Below, in pieces: positions 25,243-33,521 of a stretch of DNA of 64,000 nucleotides. The notes below the pieces were generated by a model. That model ran no database searches. It was given only the letters and a program-made list of their open reading frames with translations, and had not been told where the DNA came from. The DNA is from Fusicatenibacter_A intestinipullorum (GTDB lineage Bacteria; Bacillota; Negativicutes; Acidaminococcales; Acidaminococcaceae). The number at the start of each line of letters is the position of its first letter. Position 1 is the first letter of the stretch. Both the position numbers and the translations under genes were made by a program. The DNA is taken from NCBI GenBank assembly GCA_019117495.1, contig DWZP01000029.1, forward strand, positions 62,001 through 126,000. The letters run 5' to 3'.

Positions 25243-25728
25243 ATGATGCAGCAATTACGCAATCCTAAAAACGTAAAAATGATTTCCTTATTTGTTGCCG
25301 CAATCTTTGTTCTCAGCTGCTTTGCAGTTACATTGCAGCAGGGTGCTTTCACAAGCATTGCTTCGGCAGCGGCTTCCGAATCCGCAATCGGCGTGGTTAA
25401 CTACCAGATGCTTCTGGCACAGTCCCCGGATATTGCCGGTGTGCAGGACGCCATGAAACAGGAAGTTGCTACCCAGCAGAAAAATTTTGATGAAAAAAGC
25501 AAGGATATGAACGATACCGAAAAGCAGCGTTATTACCAGCAGCTGCAGGAAGTAATTGCCAATAAGGAAAAAGAGCTGATGGAGCCTGTGTTCCAGAAAA
25601 TTGAAGCAGCCATTAAAAAAGTTGCCGATAAAAAAGGCCTGGCAGTTGTAGTTGAAAAAAATACCGTAGTTTATGGCGGTCTCGATATTACTGACGAAGT
25701 GGCAAAAACCTTGCAAAGCGGAAAATAA
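25243..25728 (+). CDS. OmpH/Skp-family periplasmic chaperone (copy 1)
   Basis: A 161-residue Skp-like protein that would hold unfolded outer-membrane proteins in the periplasm. An N-terminal hydrophobic signal or anchor (about 13-32, MISLFVAAIFVLSCFAV) is followed by the OmpH pattern: IGVVNYQMLLAQSP at the trimerisation strand, a long charged helical hairpin (KQRYYQQLQEVIANKEKELM), and the returning strands VADKKGLAVVVEKNTVVYGG and DITDEVAK. I take ATG 25243 (GCAGGGA upstream); a TTG at 25222 lies before the ribosome binding site. It has its own consensus promoter. Two further, diverged copies follow. Confidence 0.88.
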   Translation: MMQQLRNPKNVKMISLFVAAIFVLSCFAVTLQQGAFTSIASAAASESAIGVVNYQMLLAQSPDIAGVQDAMKQEVATQQKNFDEKSKDMNDTEKQRYYQQLQEVIANKEKELMEPVFQKIEAAIKKVADKKGLAVVVEKNTVVYGGLDITDEVAKTLQSGK

Positions 25729-25732
25729 TTTT

Positions 25733-25758
25733 ACGGGACCCGGCAGGGTCCTGTTTGC
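25733..25758 (+). terminator. Weak terminator-like hairpin after Skp copy 1
   Basis: GGACCC and GGGTCC pair around GGCA, followed by TGTTTG. The T tract is short, so partial termination between chaperone copies 1 and 2 is more likely than a full stop. Confidence 0.5.
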
Positions 25759-25786
25759 TGTGGGGCTATGAAAGGAAGATAGTATT

Positions 25787-26701
25787 ATGCGCCAGCTGCA
25801 AATTTTATTACTGATGTTCATAGCCGTTTTTTGCCTTAGTGCCTGCGGAAATATTCCCGGTTCCGGCGAAAAAATAGCCTATATTAACTGGGAAGAAGCT
25901 GTTAAGGCGCATCCGCGCCACGAAGCGCTGAAGCAGGGGCAGGCAGAATATGACAAGCTGCTTGCTTACCGTGACCAGCAGGCCGATATTGCCCATAAGC
26001 AAATAAGCGGGCTGGCTTTATTGCAGAAGATAAAACAGAACAGCAAAAGCAGTTATTATGAAGCAGATTACCGTACTTCGCTTTATGCCAGGCAGGCCGA
26101 AGAACAGCATGAATTTAAAGCCGTTCTGCAAAAAGCAGCTGACGAGGCGGATGAAATTCTTGCGTCTGAGCGTGAAAGTATTGAAAACAATTATCAGCTG
26201 AGGCTGTTTAATCTGCGGCTGCGCCTTGATACCGTGCGTATGAAGCCGGAGGACCGCAAGCAGGTGGAAGCGGAGCTGAAAAGCGTGCGTACCGAAATGC
26301 TGGATAAGCTGGAAGAAGTAAACCGCAGGCGTAATGAAATTATTGCCGTAAAAACCGCGCCGGCGCGTGAAGCCATGCAGCAGCGCATAGCGGAATATGC
26401 TGCCGGGCTGCGCAGTGAGCTGCACGGAAAGCTGCGGAACGACATTGCCAAAGACGATAAGGCTTTGCAGCAGGGGCCGGAGGCTTTCAGCAAGGTTCTA
26501 GCTGTAATTGACGGCAGGCTTGATAAGATTAAAGAAGGCAATGATAAAATTGCCTCGGAAATAAGCCATGATATTGAAAGCAGGGTAACGCGTCTTGCCA
26601 AAGAACGCGGTTATACCATTGTTTTTAATAAAGTTAAAGTAAATGTAAAAGCAGACGATATTACCGCTGAGGTAATAAAAGAACTGAAGAAATCAAAATA
26701 A
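25787..26701 (+). CDS. Large OmpH/Skp-like lipoprotein (copy 2)
   Basis: A 304-residue lipoprotein: signal peptide with lipobox LSAC, Cys20 being the lipidation site. The mature protein begins KIAYINWEEAVKAHP, an OmpH-like first strand, followed by over 200 residues of charged coiled-coil (EEQHEFKAVLQKAADEADEI, VEAELKSVRTEMLDKLEEVN). It ends with the OmpH return strands (LAKERGYTIVFNKVKVNVKA, DDITAEVIKEL). It is nearly twice the usual Skp length because of the extended coil. A membrane-tethered Skp-like holdase is the likely role. Which membrane is unclear: Gly follows the Cys, so no Asp retention signal is seen at +2. Confidence 0.8.
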   Translation: MRQLQILLLMFIAVFCLSACGNIPGSGEKIAYINWEEAVKAHPRHEALKQGQAEYDKLLAYRDQQADIAHKQISGLALLQKIKQNSKSSYYEADYRTSLYARQAEEQHEFKAVLQKAADEADEILASERESIENNYQLRLFNLRLRLDTVRMKPEDRKQVEAELKSVRTEMLDKLEEVNRRRNEIIAVKTAPAREAMQQRIAEYAAGLRSELHGKLRNDIAKDDKALQQGPEAFSKVLAVIDGRLDKIKEGNDKIASEISHDIESRVTRLAKERGYTIVFNKVKVNVKADDITAEVIKELKKSK

Positions 26702-26717
26702 CAGGAGCGGATAAAAG

Positions 26718-27128
26718 ATGAAAAAACAAATTATTGCCGGTTTACTGGCTGCAACAGCTTTGTTGTCTTTTGGCTGCAGCGGCCGTAATGCGGAATTCGG
26801 CGTTGTTGACATGCACGCCGTTGAAAGCAAGGCTGCGGTTGTAAAAACCGTGCAGGAAGAAGTAACAACCAAAGGCAAAGCACTGCAGGATGAAATGAAC
26901 ACTGCCCTGGAAGGCAAAACCGGGGACGAACGCAAAAAAGTGCTGGAAGATTATACTTCCAGAATGAATGTTATCCGTTCTGAAGCGCAGAATAAATTAA
27001 AGGCCAGCCTTGATACCGCATTAAACGAAGTTGCCAAAGAAAAGGGACTTGGCGCAGTACTGATTAAAGACGCAGTGCCCCAGGGCGGCGTTGATGTTAC
27101 GGAAGACGTAATTGCCAAAATGAAATAA
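26718..27128 (+). CDS. OmpH/Skp-like lipoprotein (copy 3)
   Basis: A 136-residue lipoprotein with lipobox LSFGC (Cys20). The mature part has the Skp layout in short form: FGVVDMHAVESKAAVV at the first strand, a helical hairpin (VQEEVTTKGKALQDEMN, RSEAQNKLKASLDTALN), then EVAKEKGLGAVLIKDAV and GGVDVTEDVIAKM at the end. It follows copy 2 by 16 bases with AACAGGAG upstream and precedes a terminator, so copies 2 and 3 probably share a transcript. Confidence 0.82.
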   Translation: MKKQIIAGLLAATALLSFGCSGRNAEFGVVDMHAVESKAAVVKTVQEEVTTKGKALQDEMNTALEGKTGDERKKVLEDYTSRMNVIRSEAQNKLKASLDTALNEVAKEKGLGAVLIKDAVPQGGVDVTEDVIAKMK

Positions 27129-27143
27129 AAAATCTGTAACCTG

Positions 27144-27170
27144 GCGGGCGGCACGGCCGTCCGCTTTTTA
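27144..27170 (+). terminator. Intrinsic terminator after the Skp-like genes
   Basis: GCGGGCGG and CCGTCCGC pair (one G-T) around CACGG, followed by TTTTT. It separates the chaperone genes from lpxD. Confidence 0.8.
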
Positions 27171-27196
27171 AATAAGCTGGTTATACAGGAGGCTGT

Positions 27197-28231
27197 ATGA
27201 TGGAAAAAACTGTCCGTGAATTAGCAGAATTTTTGCATGGCAAGCTGGAAAACGACGCACCTGAATTAAAAGTTACCGGTGTTAACGGCCTTGTTGAAGC
27301 AGGTGCCAACGATATTTCCTTTGCCGTTCCGCCGCATGTGGAGCATTGCCATTTAAGCAAGGCAGGCGTTATGGTGCTTGGGTTTGATGACCCTGCGCTT
27401 CCCGATAACCGCCCGGTAATCAGGGTGGAAAATCCGCGTGCCGCTTTTGCCGCCCTTTTGGAATTGTTCCGCCACAGGGCTGAAGTAGAACGTGTTGTAA
27501 GCGATAAAGCATATATTGCCCCCGGCGCGAAAATAGGCAAAGATGTTGCGATTATGCCGTTTGCTTACATTGATGAGGGTGCTGAAATCGGTGACGGCAC
27601 CGTTATTTACCCGCATGTATATGTCGGCAGAAACGTAAAGGTCGGCGCAGGTTGCCTGTTCTATCCAAGCTCAACTATCCGCGAGGGCTGCGTGCTGGGC
27701 AATAAAGTTGTTTTGCAGTCGGGCGCTGTTATCGGCGGCGACGGCTTCGGCTACATTACCGATAAAAAGACCGGCAAACACAGCTTCGTTTTGCAGGCAG
27801 GCAATGTAGTGCTGGAGGACGAGGTTGAAATCGGCAGCAATTCCTGTATCGACAGGGCTACCGCAGGCAGCACGGTTGTAGGTGCCGGTACCAAAATTGA
27901 TAATCTTGTACATCTCGGACATAACGACGTATTGGGCAAAAACTGCCTCGTTGTTGCGCATGTCGGCATCAGCGGCAGCGTAACCGCCGGCGATAACTGC
28001 GTTTTTGCAGGCCAGGTAGGCACCGTAGGCCATATCACTATCGGCAACAACTGCCAGTTCGCAGGCAGAACGGGCATTACCCATAATATCCCTGATAATT
28101 CCGTTTGTGCCGGTTTCCCGGCGCAGCCGTACAAAGAATGGCTGAAGCAGGAAGCAAGCCTGCGCAAGGTTGGCGATTTGCTGAAAAAAGTAAAAGAGCT
28201 TGAAAAGGCTTTGGCAGAGTTAAAGAAATAA
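27197..28231 (+). CDS. lpxD: UDP-3-O-acylglucosamine N-acyltransferase LpxD
   Basis: Third step of lipid A synthesis: adds the N-linked hydroxyacyl chain to UDP-3-O-acyl-glucosamine from acyl-ACP, in the cytoplasm. The 344-residue product has the N-terminal uridine-binding domain (TVRELAEFLHGKLEND, ISFAVPPHVEH) and the left-handed parallel beta helix of hexapeptide repeats (IAPGAKIGKDVAIMPFAYI). The catalytic His region is LVHLGHNDVLGKNCLVVAH. A short C-terminal helix (KVGDLLKKVKELEKALAELK) ends the protein. AGGAGG precedes tandem ATGs at 27197 and 27200; either could be the true start. Confidence 0.96.
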   Translation: MMEKTVRELAEFLHGKLENDAPELKVTGVNGLVEAGANDISFAVPPHVEHCHLSKAGVMVLGFDDPALPDNRPVIRVENPRAAFAALLELFRHRAEVERVVSDKAYIAPGAKIGKDVAIMPFAYIDEGAEIGDGTVIYPHVYVGRNVKVGAGCLFYPSSTIREGCVLGNKVVLQSGAVIGGDGFGYITDKKTGKHSFVLQAGNVVLEDEVEIGSNSCIDRATAGSTVVGAGTKIDNLVHLGHNDVLGKNCLVVAHVGISGSVTAGDNCVFAGQVGTVGHITIGNNCQFAGRTGITHNIPDNSVCAGFPAQPYKEWLKQEASLRKVGDLLKKVKELEKALAELKK

Positions 28232-28253
28232 GATTTTGCAGGACGTGTTGTAA

Positions 28254-29144
28254 GTGATTGCTTATTATATAGTTAAATTTTTCAGCTGGCTGATGTGCGT
28301 ATCGCCTAAATTTGTACGTAATGGTGTGGCGCATTTTCTGGGAAGCGTTGCGGTTATGGCAACGCCTGAATGGAGGCTCAAAATGGCCGCTGCCAACGTG
28401 CATGAATGCCTTGGCGTTGACGAAGCACGTGCCAGGCAGATTGCCGAGGACAGCCTGCACCGTTTCGGCAGGATGATTGTTGAGGTTATGCGGTTTCCGT
28501 TATTAAAGCCGGATAATATTGACAAGCTTGTAACCGTTGATGGGCTGGAGTATCTTGAAAAAGCCTATAAAGAAGGCAAGGGTGTAATTATGGCCACCGG
28601 GCACTTTGGCAACTGGGAGCTTTTGGGCGCTACGGTGGCACTGCACGGCTATCCGATGCTTTCCATCACGCGCAAGCAGAACAACAGCCAGATGGACCGT
28701 TTTATAAACGAATACCGTGAAATGGTTGGGCAGAAGGTGGCCTATAACCGCGGTAAAAGCGGGCTTTTGGCCATCAGCCGCATGCTGAAGGAAAAGCATT
28801 TGCTCGGCGTGCTGTTTGACCAGGATACCAATGATGACGGCGTGGAAATAGAGCTTTTCGGCAAAAAATGTATTACTCCGTATGGCCCGGCAGCCTTGTC
28901 GCGTTTATACGGTTCGCCGATACTGCCGATTTTTATGCACAATAATCCGGACGGAACTTTGCGCGCCAAGATTTATCCGCCGCTTTACACGCCGCGAACA
29001 AAAGATAAGGAAAAAGATTTTTACGATGTTACCAAAGAACTGATTACGGTGCTGGAACACGAAATAATAGAAAACCCGCCGATGTGGTTCTGGGTGCATG
29101 ACCGTTGGAAAGACGGACGGCAGCGTTTTGCCGGTAAAAAATAA
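28254..29144 (+). CDS. LpxL/HtrB-type lipid A acyltransferase (copy 1)
   Basis: A 296-residue membrane-associated acyltransferase of the LpxL/LpxM family, adding secondary acyl chains to lipid A. An N-terminal hydrophobic helix (IAYYIVKFFSWLMCVSP) anchors it. The catalytic HX4E motif is in ATGHFGNWELLGA, followed by conserved GVLFDQDTNDDGVEIELFGK and the C-terminal MWFWVHDRWK. GTG start; no strong ribosome binding site, but it follows lpxD by 22 bases and lpxC starts 21 bases after it. A second member lies at 40935, so two secondary acylations, or one on a different acceptor, are possible. Confidence 0.9.
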   Translation: MIAYYIVKFFSWLMCVSPKFVRNGVAHFLGSVAVMATPEWRLKMAAANVHECLGVDEARARQIAEDSLHRFGRMIVEVMRFPLLKPDNIDKLVTVDGLEYLEKAYKEGKGVIMATGHFGNWELLGATVALHGYPMLSITRKQNNSQMDRFINEYREMVGQKVAYNRGKSGLLAISRMLKEKHLLGVLFDQDTNDDGVEIELFGKKCITPYGPAALSRLYGSPILPIFMHNNPDGTLRAKIYPPLYTPRTKDKEKDFYDVTKELITVLEHEIIENPPMWFWVHDRWKDGRQRFAGKK

Positions 29145-29165
29145 ACAGCAGACAGGAGGAAAAGT

Positions 29166-30014
29166 ATGCCGAATCAGGAATATCAGCAGACTTTGGCCCA
29201 AAAAGTATCTTATACGGGCGTTGGGCTGCACTCCGGCAAGGAAGTGCTGATGACGCTCTGCCCGGCAGAAGTAAATACAGGCATCGTTTTTGTGAGGACG
29301 GATTTGCCGGAACGCCCGGAAATACCGGCAATGGCAGAAAACGTAACTTCTACTTTAAAGGCCACAACTTTAAGCGCCAACGGTGCGGAAGTTTTTACGG
29401 TTGAACATTTAATGGCGGCACTGGCTGCCATGCAGATTGACAACTGCCGCATTGAAATGAATTCGCCGGAGCCGCCGGTAACAGACGGCAGCGCCGCAGT
29501 GTTCTGCGATTTGATTTTGCAGGCAGGGCGCGTTAAGCAGGAGGCTGTGCGCAGGGTTTACGCCGTGCCGAAGTCTTTTGCCGTTTACGAAGACGATAAA
29601 TACATTACCATACAGCCATATGACGGATACCGCATTTCCTTTGTTTCCATTAATCCGCATCCGAAGCTGGGAACCCAGTATTTTGATATCGAGCTGACAG
29701 AGGAAAGCTTCTTAAAGGAAATTGCCCGTGCCCGTACAGTCGGCTTTATGCATGAAATCAAGCAGCTGCAGGCAATGGGGCTTGGCCTCGGCGGCAGCAT
29801 TGAAAACGTAGTTATTTTTGATGAAGACAAGGTTTTAACGCCGATGCGTTTTGAGGACGAATTAATCCGCCATAAAATACTTGACGTTGTCGGTGATTTG
29901 TATTTGCTCGGCGCGCTGAAAGGGCATGTTATTGCCGTTAAGTCAGGGCATGCGTTTAATTCGGGGCTGGCAAAACAAATCAGGGCCTATCAGTTAAAGG
30001 AGGAAGAAAAATGA
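29166..30014 (+). CDS. lpxC: UDP-3-O-acyl-N-acetylglucosamine deacetylase LpxC
   Basis: Zinc deacetylase that commits UDP-GlcNAc derivatives to lipid A. The 282-residue product has GVGLHSGKEV at the N-terminus, VEHLMAALAAMQIDNCRIE with the first zinc His, SPEPPVTDGSA, the loop ARTVGFMHEIKQLQAMGLGLGG (split here as two conserved blocks), and FEDELIRHKILDVVGDLYLLG with the other zinc ligands. AGGAGG lies 5' of the ATG at good spacing. The lpxC stop overlaps the fabZ start (ATGA), so the two enzymes that draw on and supply hydroxyacyl-ACP are translationally coupled, a known balance point. Confidence 0.97.
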   Translation: MPNQEYQQTLAQKVSYTGVGLHSGKEVLMTLCPAEVNTGIVFVRTDLPERPEIPAMAENVTSTLKATTLSANGAEVFTVEHLMAALAAMQIDNCRIEMNSPEPPVTDGSAAVFCDLILQAGRVKQEAVRRVYAVPKSFAVYEDDKYITIQPYDGYRISFVSINPHPKLGTQYFDIELTEESFLKEIARARTVGFMHEIKQLQAMGLGLGGSIENVVIFDEDKVLTPMRFEDELIRHKILDVVGDLYLLGALKGHVIAVKSGHAFNSGLAKQIRAYQLKEEEK

Positions 30015-30451
30015 CCGTATTAGAAGCAAGCGAAATTCAGAAAATTATTCCCCACCGTTACCCCATGCTTTTGGTTGACCGCATTATTGAACTGGAACCA
30101 ATGAAACGTGCAGTGGGAATTAAGAATATTACCATGAATGAAATGCAGTTTCTTGGCCACTTCCCCGGTGACCCGATTATGCCCGGCGTTTTAATGATTG
30201 AAGCTATGGCTCAGGTTGGCGGCGTAGCACTGCTTTATCCTGAAGAAAACCGCGGCAAAATTGCCGTATTCGGCAAAATTGACAATGTGCGCTTCCGCAA
30301 ACAGATTATTCCCGGTGACCAGGTAATTACCGAAGCGATTATTACCAAAATCCGCGGCAACATGGGCGTTTGCGAATGTAAGGGCAGGGTTGACGGCAAG
30401 GTTGCCTGCGAATGTGAATGCACCTTTGCGATTATGGACGCTAAAAAATAA
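30011..30451 (+). CDS. fabZ: 3-hydroxyacyl-ACP dehydratase FabZ
   Basis: Dehydrates 3-hydroxyacyl-ACP in fatty acid elongation and competes with LpxA/LpxD for the same precursor. The 146-residue hotdog-fold protein has IQKIIPHRYPMLLVDRI, then LGHFPGDPIMPGVLMIEAMA with the catalytic His and Glu. FGKIDNVRFRKQIIPGDQV follows in the normal order. AAAGGAGGAAG lies before the ATG. It is coupled to lpxC by a 4-base overlap and separated from lpxA by about 185 bases containing inverted repeats. Confidence 0.97.
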   Translation: MTVLEASEIQKIIPHRYPMLLVDRIIELEPMKRAVGIKNITMNEMQFLGHFPGDPIMPGVLMIEAMAQVGGVALLYPEENRGKIAVFGKIDNVRFRKQIIPGDQVITEAIITKIRGNMGVCECKGRVDGKVACECECTFAIMDAKK

Positions 30452-30456
30452 TTTAA

Positions 30457-30622
30457 CAAAATACGTTGTATTTGCTGAAAAATTAAAGAAAAACGGCGTA
30501 TTTTGCAGTTAACCGCTTATAAAAGCTGATTTTGGAAAGTGAAAAAAAGATTTGATTTGCGAATATATAATAGTAAGTTGCAAATCGTTTATAAGAATTT
30601 GCAGATTAAAATGAGCGGTTAA
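30457..30622 (+). repeat. Two inverted-repeat pairs in the fabZ-lpxA intergenic region
   Basis: CAAAATACG (30457-30465) is inverted at 30497-30505, and TTAACCGCT (30509-30517) is inverted as AGCGGTTAA at 30614-30622, close to the lpxA ribosome binding site. A TATAAT at 30566-30571 lacks a good -35 partner. The arrangement could be a weak terminator followed by a structured leader, but no known riboswitch pattern is visible. Confidence 0.5.
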
Positions 30623-30637
30623 TTTTGAGGAGTGAAT

Positions 30638-31447
30638 ATGATGAATTCGGTAATAATGCCTGTACATAAAATCCATCCGACGGCGATTGTGCATCCGAAC
30701 GCTGTAATAGGCAAAAACGTTGAAATCGGCGCTTATGCTATTGTCGGCGATGATGTTGTAATTGGCGACGGCTGCAAACTTTATCCGCATGCCGTTATCC
30801 ATGAACATACTACGGTAGGCAAAAACTGCACCTTCTTCCCCGGCTGCTCCATCGGCGCAGTGCCGCAGGACCTGAAATTTGCCGGAGAACACAGCTCCAC
30901 CATTATCGGTGACGGCTGCATTTTCCGTGAATGCACCACGGTAAACCGTGCAACTGGCGAAGGCAATAAAACAATTATCGGCAATAATCTTTTAATGATG
31001 GCTTATACCCACGTTGCACATAACTGCATTGTAGGCAACAATGTTATTATGTCTAACGTGGCAACTCTGGCAGGGCATGTAACGGTTGAAGACCGTGCCG
31101 TTATCGGCGGTCTTGCTGCCGTACATCAGTTCTGCAAAATCGGCCGCAGCGCCATGATTGGCGGGCAGGCTCATGTAAATCAGGATGTGCCGCCGTTTAT
31201 GATTGTATCCGGCCAGCCGGCTTATGTATTCGGTTTGAACAGCGTTGGACTGGCACGTGCCGGTATTCCGCAGGCAGAGCGCAGCCAGCTGAAAAAGGCC
31301 TTCCGCATTCTGTACCGCAGCGGGCTTTCTTTGCAGGAAGCAATCGCAACCATGGAACAGGAGCTTGACAGCTGCGAACCGGTTGAACATTTAATGCGTT
31401 TCCTGCGTACGGCAGAGCGCGGTATTTTGAGAACCCCGAAAAATTAA
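30638..31447 (+). CDS. lpxA: UDP-N-acetylglucosamine acyltransferase LpxA
   Basis: First enzyme of lipid A synthesis, moving a hydroxyacyl chain from ACP to UDP-GlcNAc. It is a left-handed beta-helix protein: KIHPTAIVHPNAVIGKNVEI opens the hexapeptide repeats, VPQDLKFAGEHSSTIIGD and ECTTVNRATGEGNKTIIG are LpxA-specific blocks, and MMAYTHVAHNCIVGN includes the catalytic His. LMRFLRTAERGILR lies in the C-terminal helical domain. The length of about 269 aa is normal. ATGs at 30638 and 30641 are both served by GAGGAG; a GTG at 30632 is too close. lpxI follows by 12 bases. Confidence 0.96.
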   Translation: MMNSVIMPVHKIHPTAIVHPNAVIGKNVEIGAYAIVGDDVVIGDGCKLYPHAVIHEHTTVGKNCTFFPGCSIGAVPQDLKFAGEHSSTIIGDGCIFRECTTVNRATGEGNKTIIGNNLLMMAYTHVAHNCIVGNNVIMSNVATLAGHVTVEDRAVIGGLAAVHQFCKIGRSAMIGGQAHVNQDVPPFMIVSGQPAYVFGLNSVGLARAGIPQAERSQLKKAFRILYRSGLSLQEAIATMEQELDSCEPVEHLMRFLRTAERGILRTPKN

Positions 31448-31459
31448 GGTGGTGGCTTG

Positions 31460-32269
31460 ATGGAAACTGAAACCCTGGGGCTGCTTTCCGGTATCGGGCA
31501 TTTGCCTGTTGATGTTGCAAAATCTGCCAAAGAACGCGGCTGCCGTATAGTTGCTATCGGCGTTGTGCCGGATATTGACCCGGAACTGCCGGAGGTTGCC
31601 GATGTTTACTACGATATTCATATCGGAAAAATTGGCAAGATTATTTCTGCTTTAAAAAAGAATAATGTTAAAATCGTAACCATGATTGGCAAGGTTACAA
31701 AGGAAATTTTGTATAAAAAAGGCGCTATTATTCCGGATATGCGTGCTTTAAAAATACTTTCTTCCGTGCCCGACCGTAAGGACGATACCATAATGAACGC
31801 TATCGTAAAAGAACTGGAAAGCGAAGAAATTTTTGTTATGGACCAGACTTACCTGATTAAGCCGCTGATGCCAGACCCGGGCGTGCTGACCAAACGCCAG
31901 CCTACGCCGGAAGAACTGGCAGATATGGATTTTGGCTACAAAATGGCAAAAGAAATTGGCAGGCTTGATATTGGGCAGACGGTTGTTGTAAAAAACATGG
32001 CTGTTATGGCTGTGGAAGCAATAGAAGGCACTGATGCCTGCATTTTGCGCGGCGGCAAACTCGGCAAGGACGCCGTTGTTGCCAAAACGGCCAAACCTGC
32101 GCAGGACGACCGTTTTGACGTGCCGGGCGTAGGAACTAAAACAATTCAGTCCATGATTGAATCGGGCTGCAAGGCTTTGGTTATTGAGGCAGGGCATACG
32201 CTTTTAACAGAGCGTGAAAAGGTAGTTGCCCTTGCTGATGAACATGGCATTACGATTGTTGCAAAATAA
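31460..32269 (+). CDS. lpxI: UDP-2,3-diacylglucosamine pyrophosphatase LpxI
   Basis: Cuts UDP-2,3-diacylglucosamine to lipid X and UMP. It is the LpxI-type enzyme (DUF1009), unrelated to the LpxH of enterobacteria. The 269-residue product shows GLLSGIGHLPVDVAKSAKER, KKNNVKIVTMIGKVTKEIL, MDQTYLIKPLMPDPGVLTKR and the C-terminal VEAIEGTDACILRGGKLG through FDVPGVGTKTIQSMIESG. ATG 31460 follows AGGTGGTGG. It lies between lpxA and lpxB, where the pathway needs it. Confidence 0.95.
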   Translation: METETLGLLSGIGHLPVDVAKSAKERGCRIVAIGVVPDIDPELPEVADVYYDIHIGKIGKIISALKKNNVKIVTMIGKVTKEILYKKGAIIPDMRALKILSSVPDRKDDTIMNAIVKELESEEIFVMDQTYLIKPLMPDPGVLTKRQPTPEELADMDFGYKMAKEIGRLDIGQTVVVKNMAVMAVEAIEGTDACILRGGKLGKDAVVAKTAKPAQDDRFDVPGVGTKTIQSMIESGCKALVIEAGHTLLTEREKVVALADEHGITIVAK

Positions 32270-32292
32270 TTGAAAAATTATTGAGAAAAACG

Positions 32293-32321
32293 CAAGGCTG
32301 GACTTAAAGTCCGGCCTTTTT
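32293..32321 (+). terminator. Intrinsic terminator between lpxI and lpxB
   Basis: AAGGCTGGACTT and AGTCCGGCCTT pair with a two-base AA loop and one G-T pair, followed by TTTTT. A TATAAT at 32326-32331 just after it may serve lpxB, although I find no clear -35. Confidence 0.85.
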
Positions 32322-32384
32322 GTGTTATAATATATAATGAATTGGTATGCAATAAAGTAAAACAGATAGAAGAAAGGAACCGTT

Positions 32385-33521
32385 ATGGCCAAGATACTTA
32401 TTTCTGCCGGTGAGGCTTCCGGCGATGTGCACGCTGCTGCCGTAACAAAGGCACTGAAAAAAATAGACCCTTCCTGCGAAGTGTTCGGCATGGGCGGCGA
32501 CTGCCTGCGTGAAGCCGGCGGCGATGTTTTGTTTGATATAAAAGAACATGGCGTAATGGGTTTTATAGAAGTTGTAAAAAAATTGCCGGCGCTTTTCAAG
32601 CTGCGCAGTGATTTCGGCAGGGTAATGGATGAACGCAGGCCGGACTGCCTGGTTACGGTTGATTACCCCGGGTTTAACATGAAGCTTGCAAAGCTTGCAA
32701 AAGACAAGGGGATTCCCGTTGTTTCGTATATACCGCCTTCTGCGTGGGCCTGGAATAAAGGGCGTGCGCCGAAAGTGGCTAAGCTGGTTACCAAAATAGC
32801 TTCTATTTTTCCGTTTGAGTACGATGTTTATAAAGAAGCAGGGGCCGATGTGGAATTTGTCGGCCATCCGCTGATAGATATAGTAAAGCCGGAACTTGAC
32901 AGAAAGCAGGCTCTGGATTTTGCCGGCAAACAAAGCGGCCGCAGGCTGATTTTGCTTCTGCCGGGCAGTCGCTTGATGGAAATACAGAAAATGCTGCCGA
33001 CGCTTCTTGACGCGGCAAAATTAATTTCTGAAAAAGAGCACGATATTGATTTTGCCATGCCGAGAGCTTCTACAATACCTAAAGAAATGCTGGAAGGCAT
33101 GATTGAAAAAAGCGGCCTGGAAGTAAAAATTGTGGAAGGGCATATTTACGATGTAATGAGCGTTGCAGACCTGGCGCTTGCCACCAGCGGAACGGTAACT
33201 CTTGAAGCTGCGCTGTGCGGGCTGGGCTGCGTTATCGTGTATAAAACTTCTCCCATATCGGCATTTATTGCCCGCAGGGTTATTAACATACCTGATATCG
33301 GGCTGCCGAACATTGTGGCAGGCAGGCATATTTTGCCGGAGCTCTTGCAGGAGGACTTTACGCCTGAAAAAACGGCGCAGGAAGCACTGCAGCTTTTGAA
33401 ACCTGAACGCAATGCACAGATGAAACAGGATTTAGAGTACGTAAGAGAAAGATTGGGCGCCCCCGGTGCGGTAAACCGAGTTGCGGAACTTGTGCTCCGC
33501 GTAGCCAAGGAGAAAAAATGA
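32385..33521 (+). CDS. lpxB: Lipid-A-disaccharide synthase LpxB
   Basis: Condenses UDP-diacylglucosamine with lipid X to the tetra-acyl disaccharide. It is a GT-B glycosyltransferase of 378 aa: ILISAGEASGDVHAAAVTKA, EHGVMGFIEVVKKLPAL, VTVDYPGFNMKLAKLAK, YIPPSAWAWNKGRAPK and LLPGSRLMEIQKMLPTLLDA in order. Toward the end comes LATSGTVTLEAALCGLGCVI. GAAAGGAACC precedes the ATG. The stop overlaps the msbA ATG (ATGA), coupling disaccharide synthesis to the flippase. Confidence 0.97.
   Translation: MAKILISAGEASGDVHAAAVTKALKKIDPSCEVFGMGGDCLREAGGDVLFDIKEHGVMGFIEVVKKLPALFKLRSDFGRVMDERRPDCLVTVDYPGFNMKLAKLAKDKGIPVVSYIPPSAWAWNKGRAPKVAKLVTKIASIFPFEYDVYKEAGADVEFVGHPLIDIVKPELDRKQALDFAGKQSGRRLILLLPGSRLMEIQKMLPTLLDAAKLISEKEHDIDFAMPRASTIPKEMLEGMIEKSGLEVKIVEGHIYDVMSVADLALATSGTVTLEAALCGLGCVIVYKTSPISAFIARRVINIPDIGLPNIVAGRHILPELLQEDFTPEKTAQEALQLLKPERNAQMKQDLEYVRERLGAPGAVNRVAELVLRVAKEKK

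Noticed and set aside
30457..30637. Known riboswitch in the fabZ-lpxA gap
   Set aside because: The inverted repeats do not carry any conserved aptamer core that I recognise.
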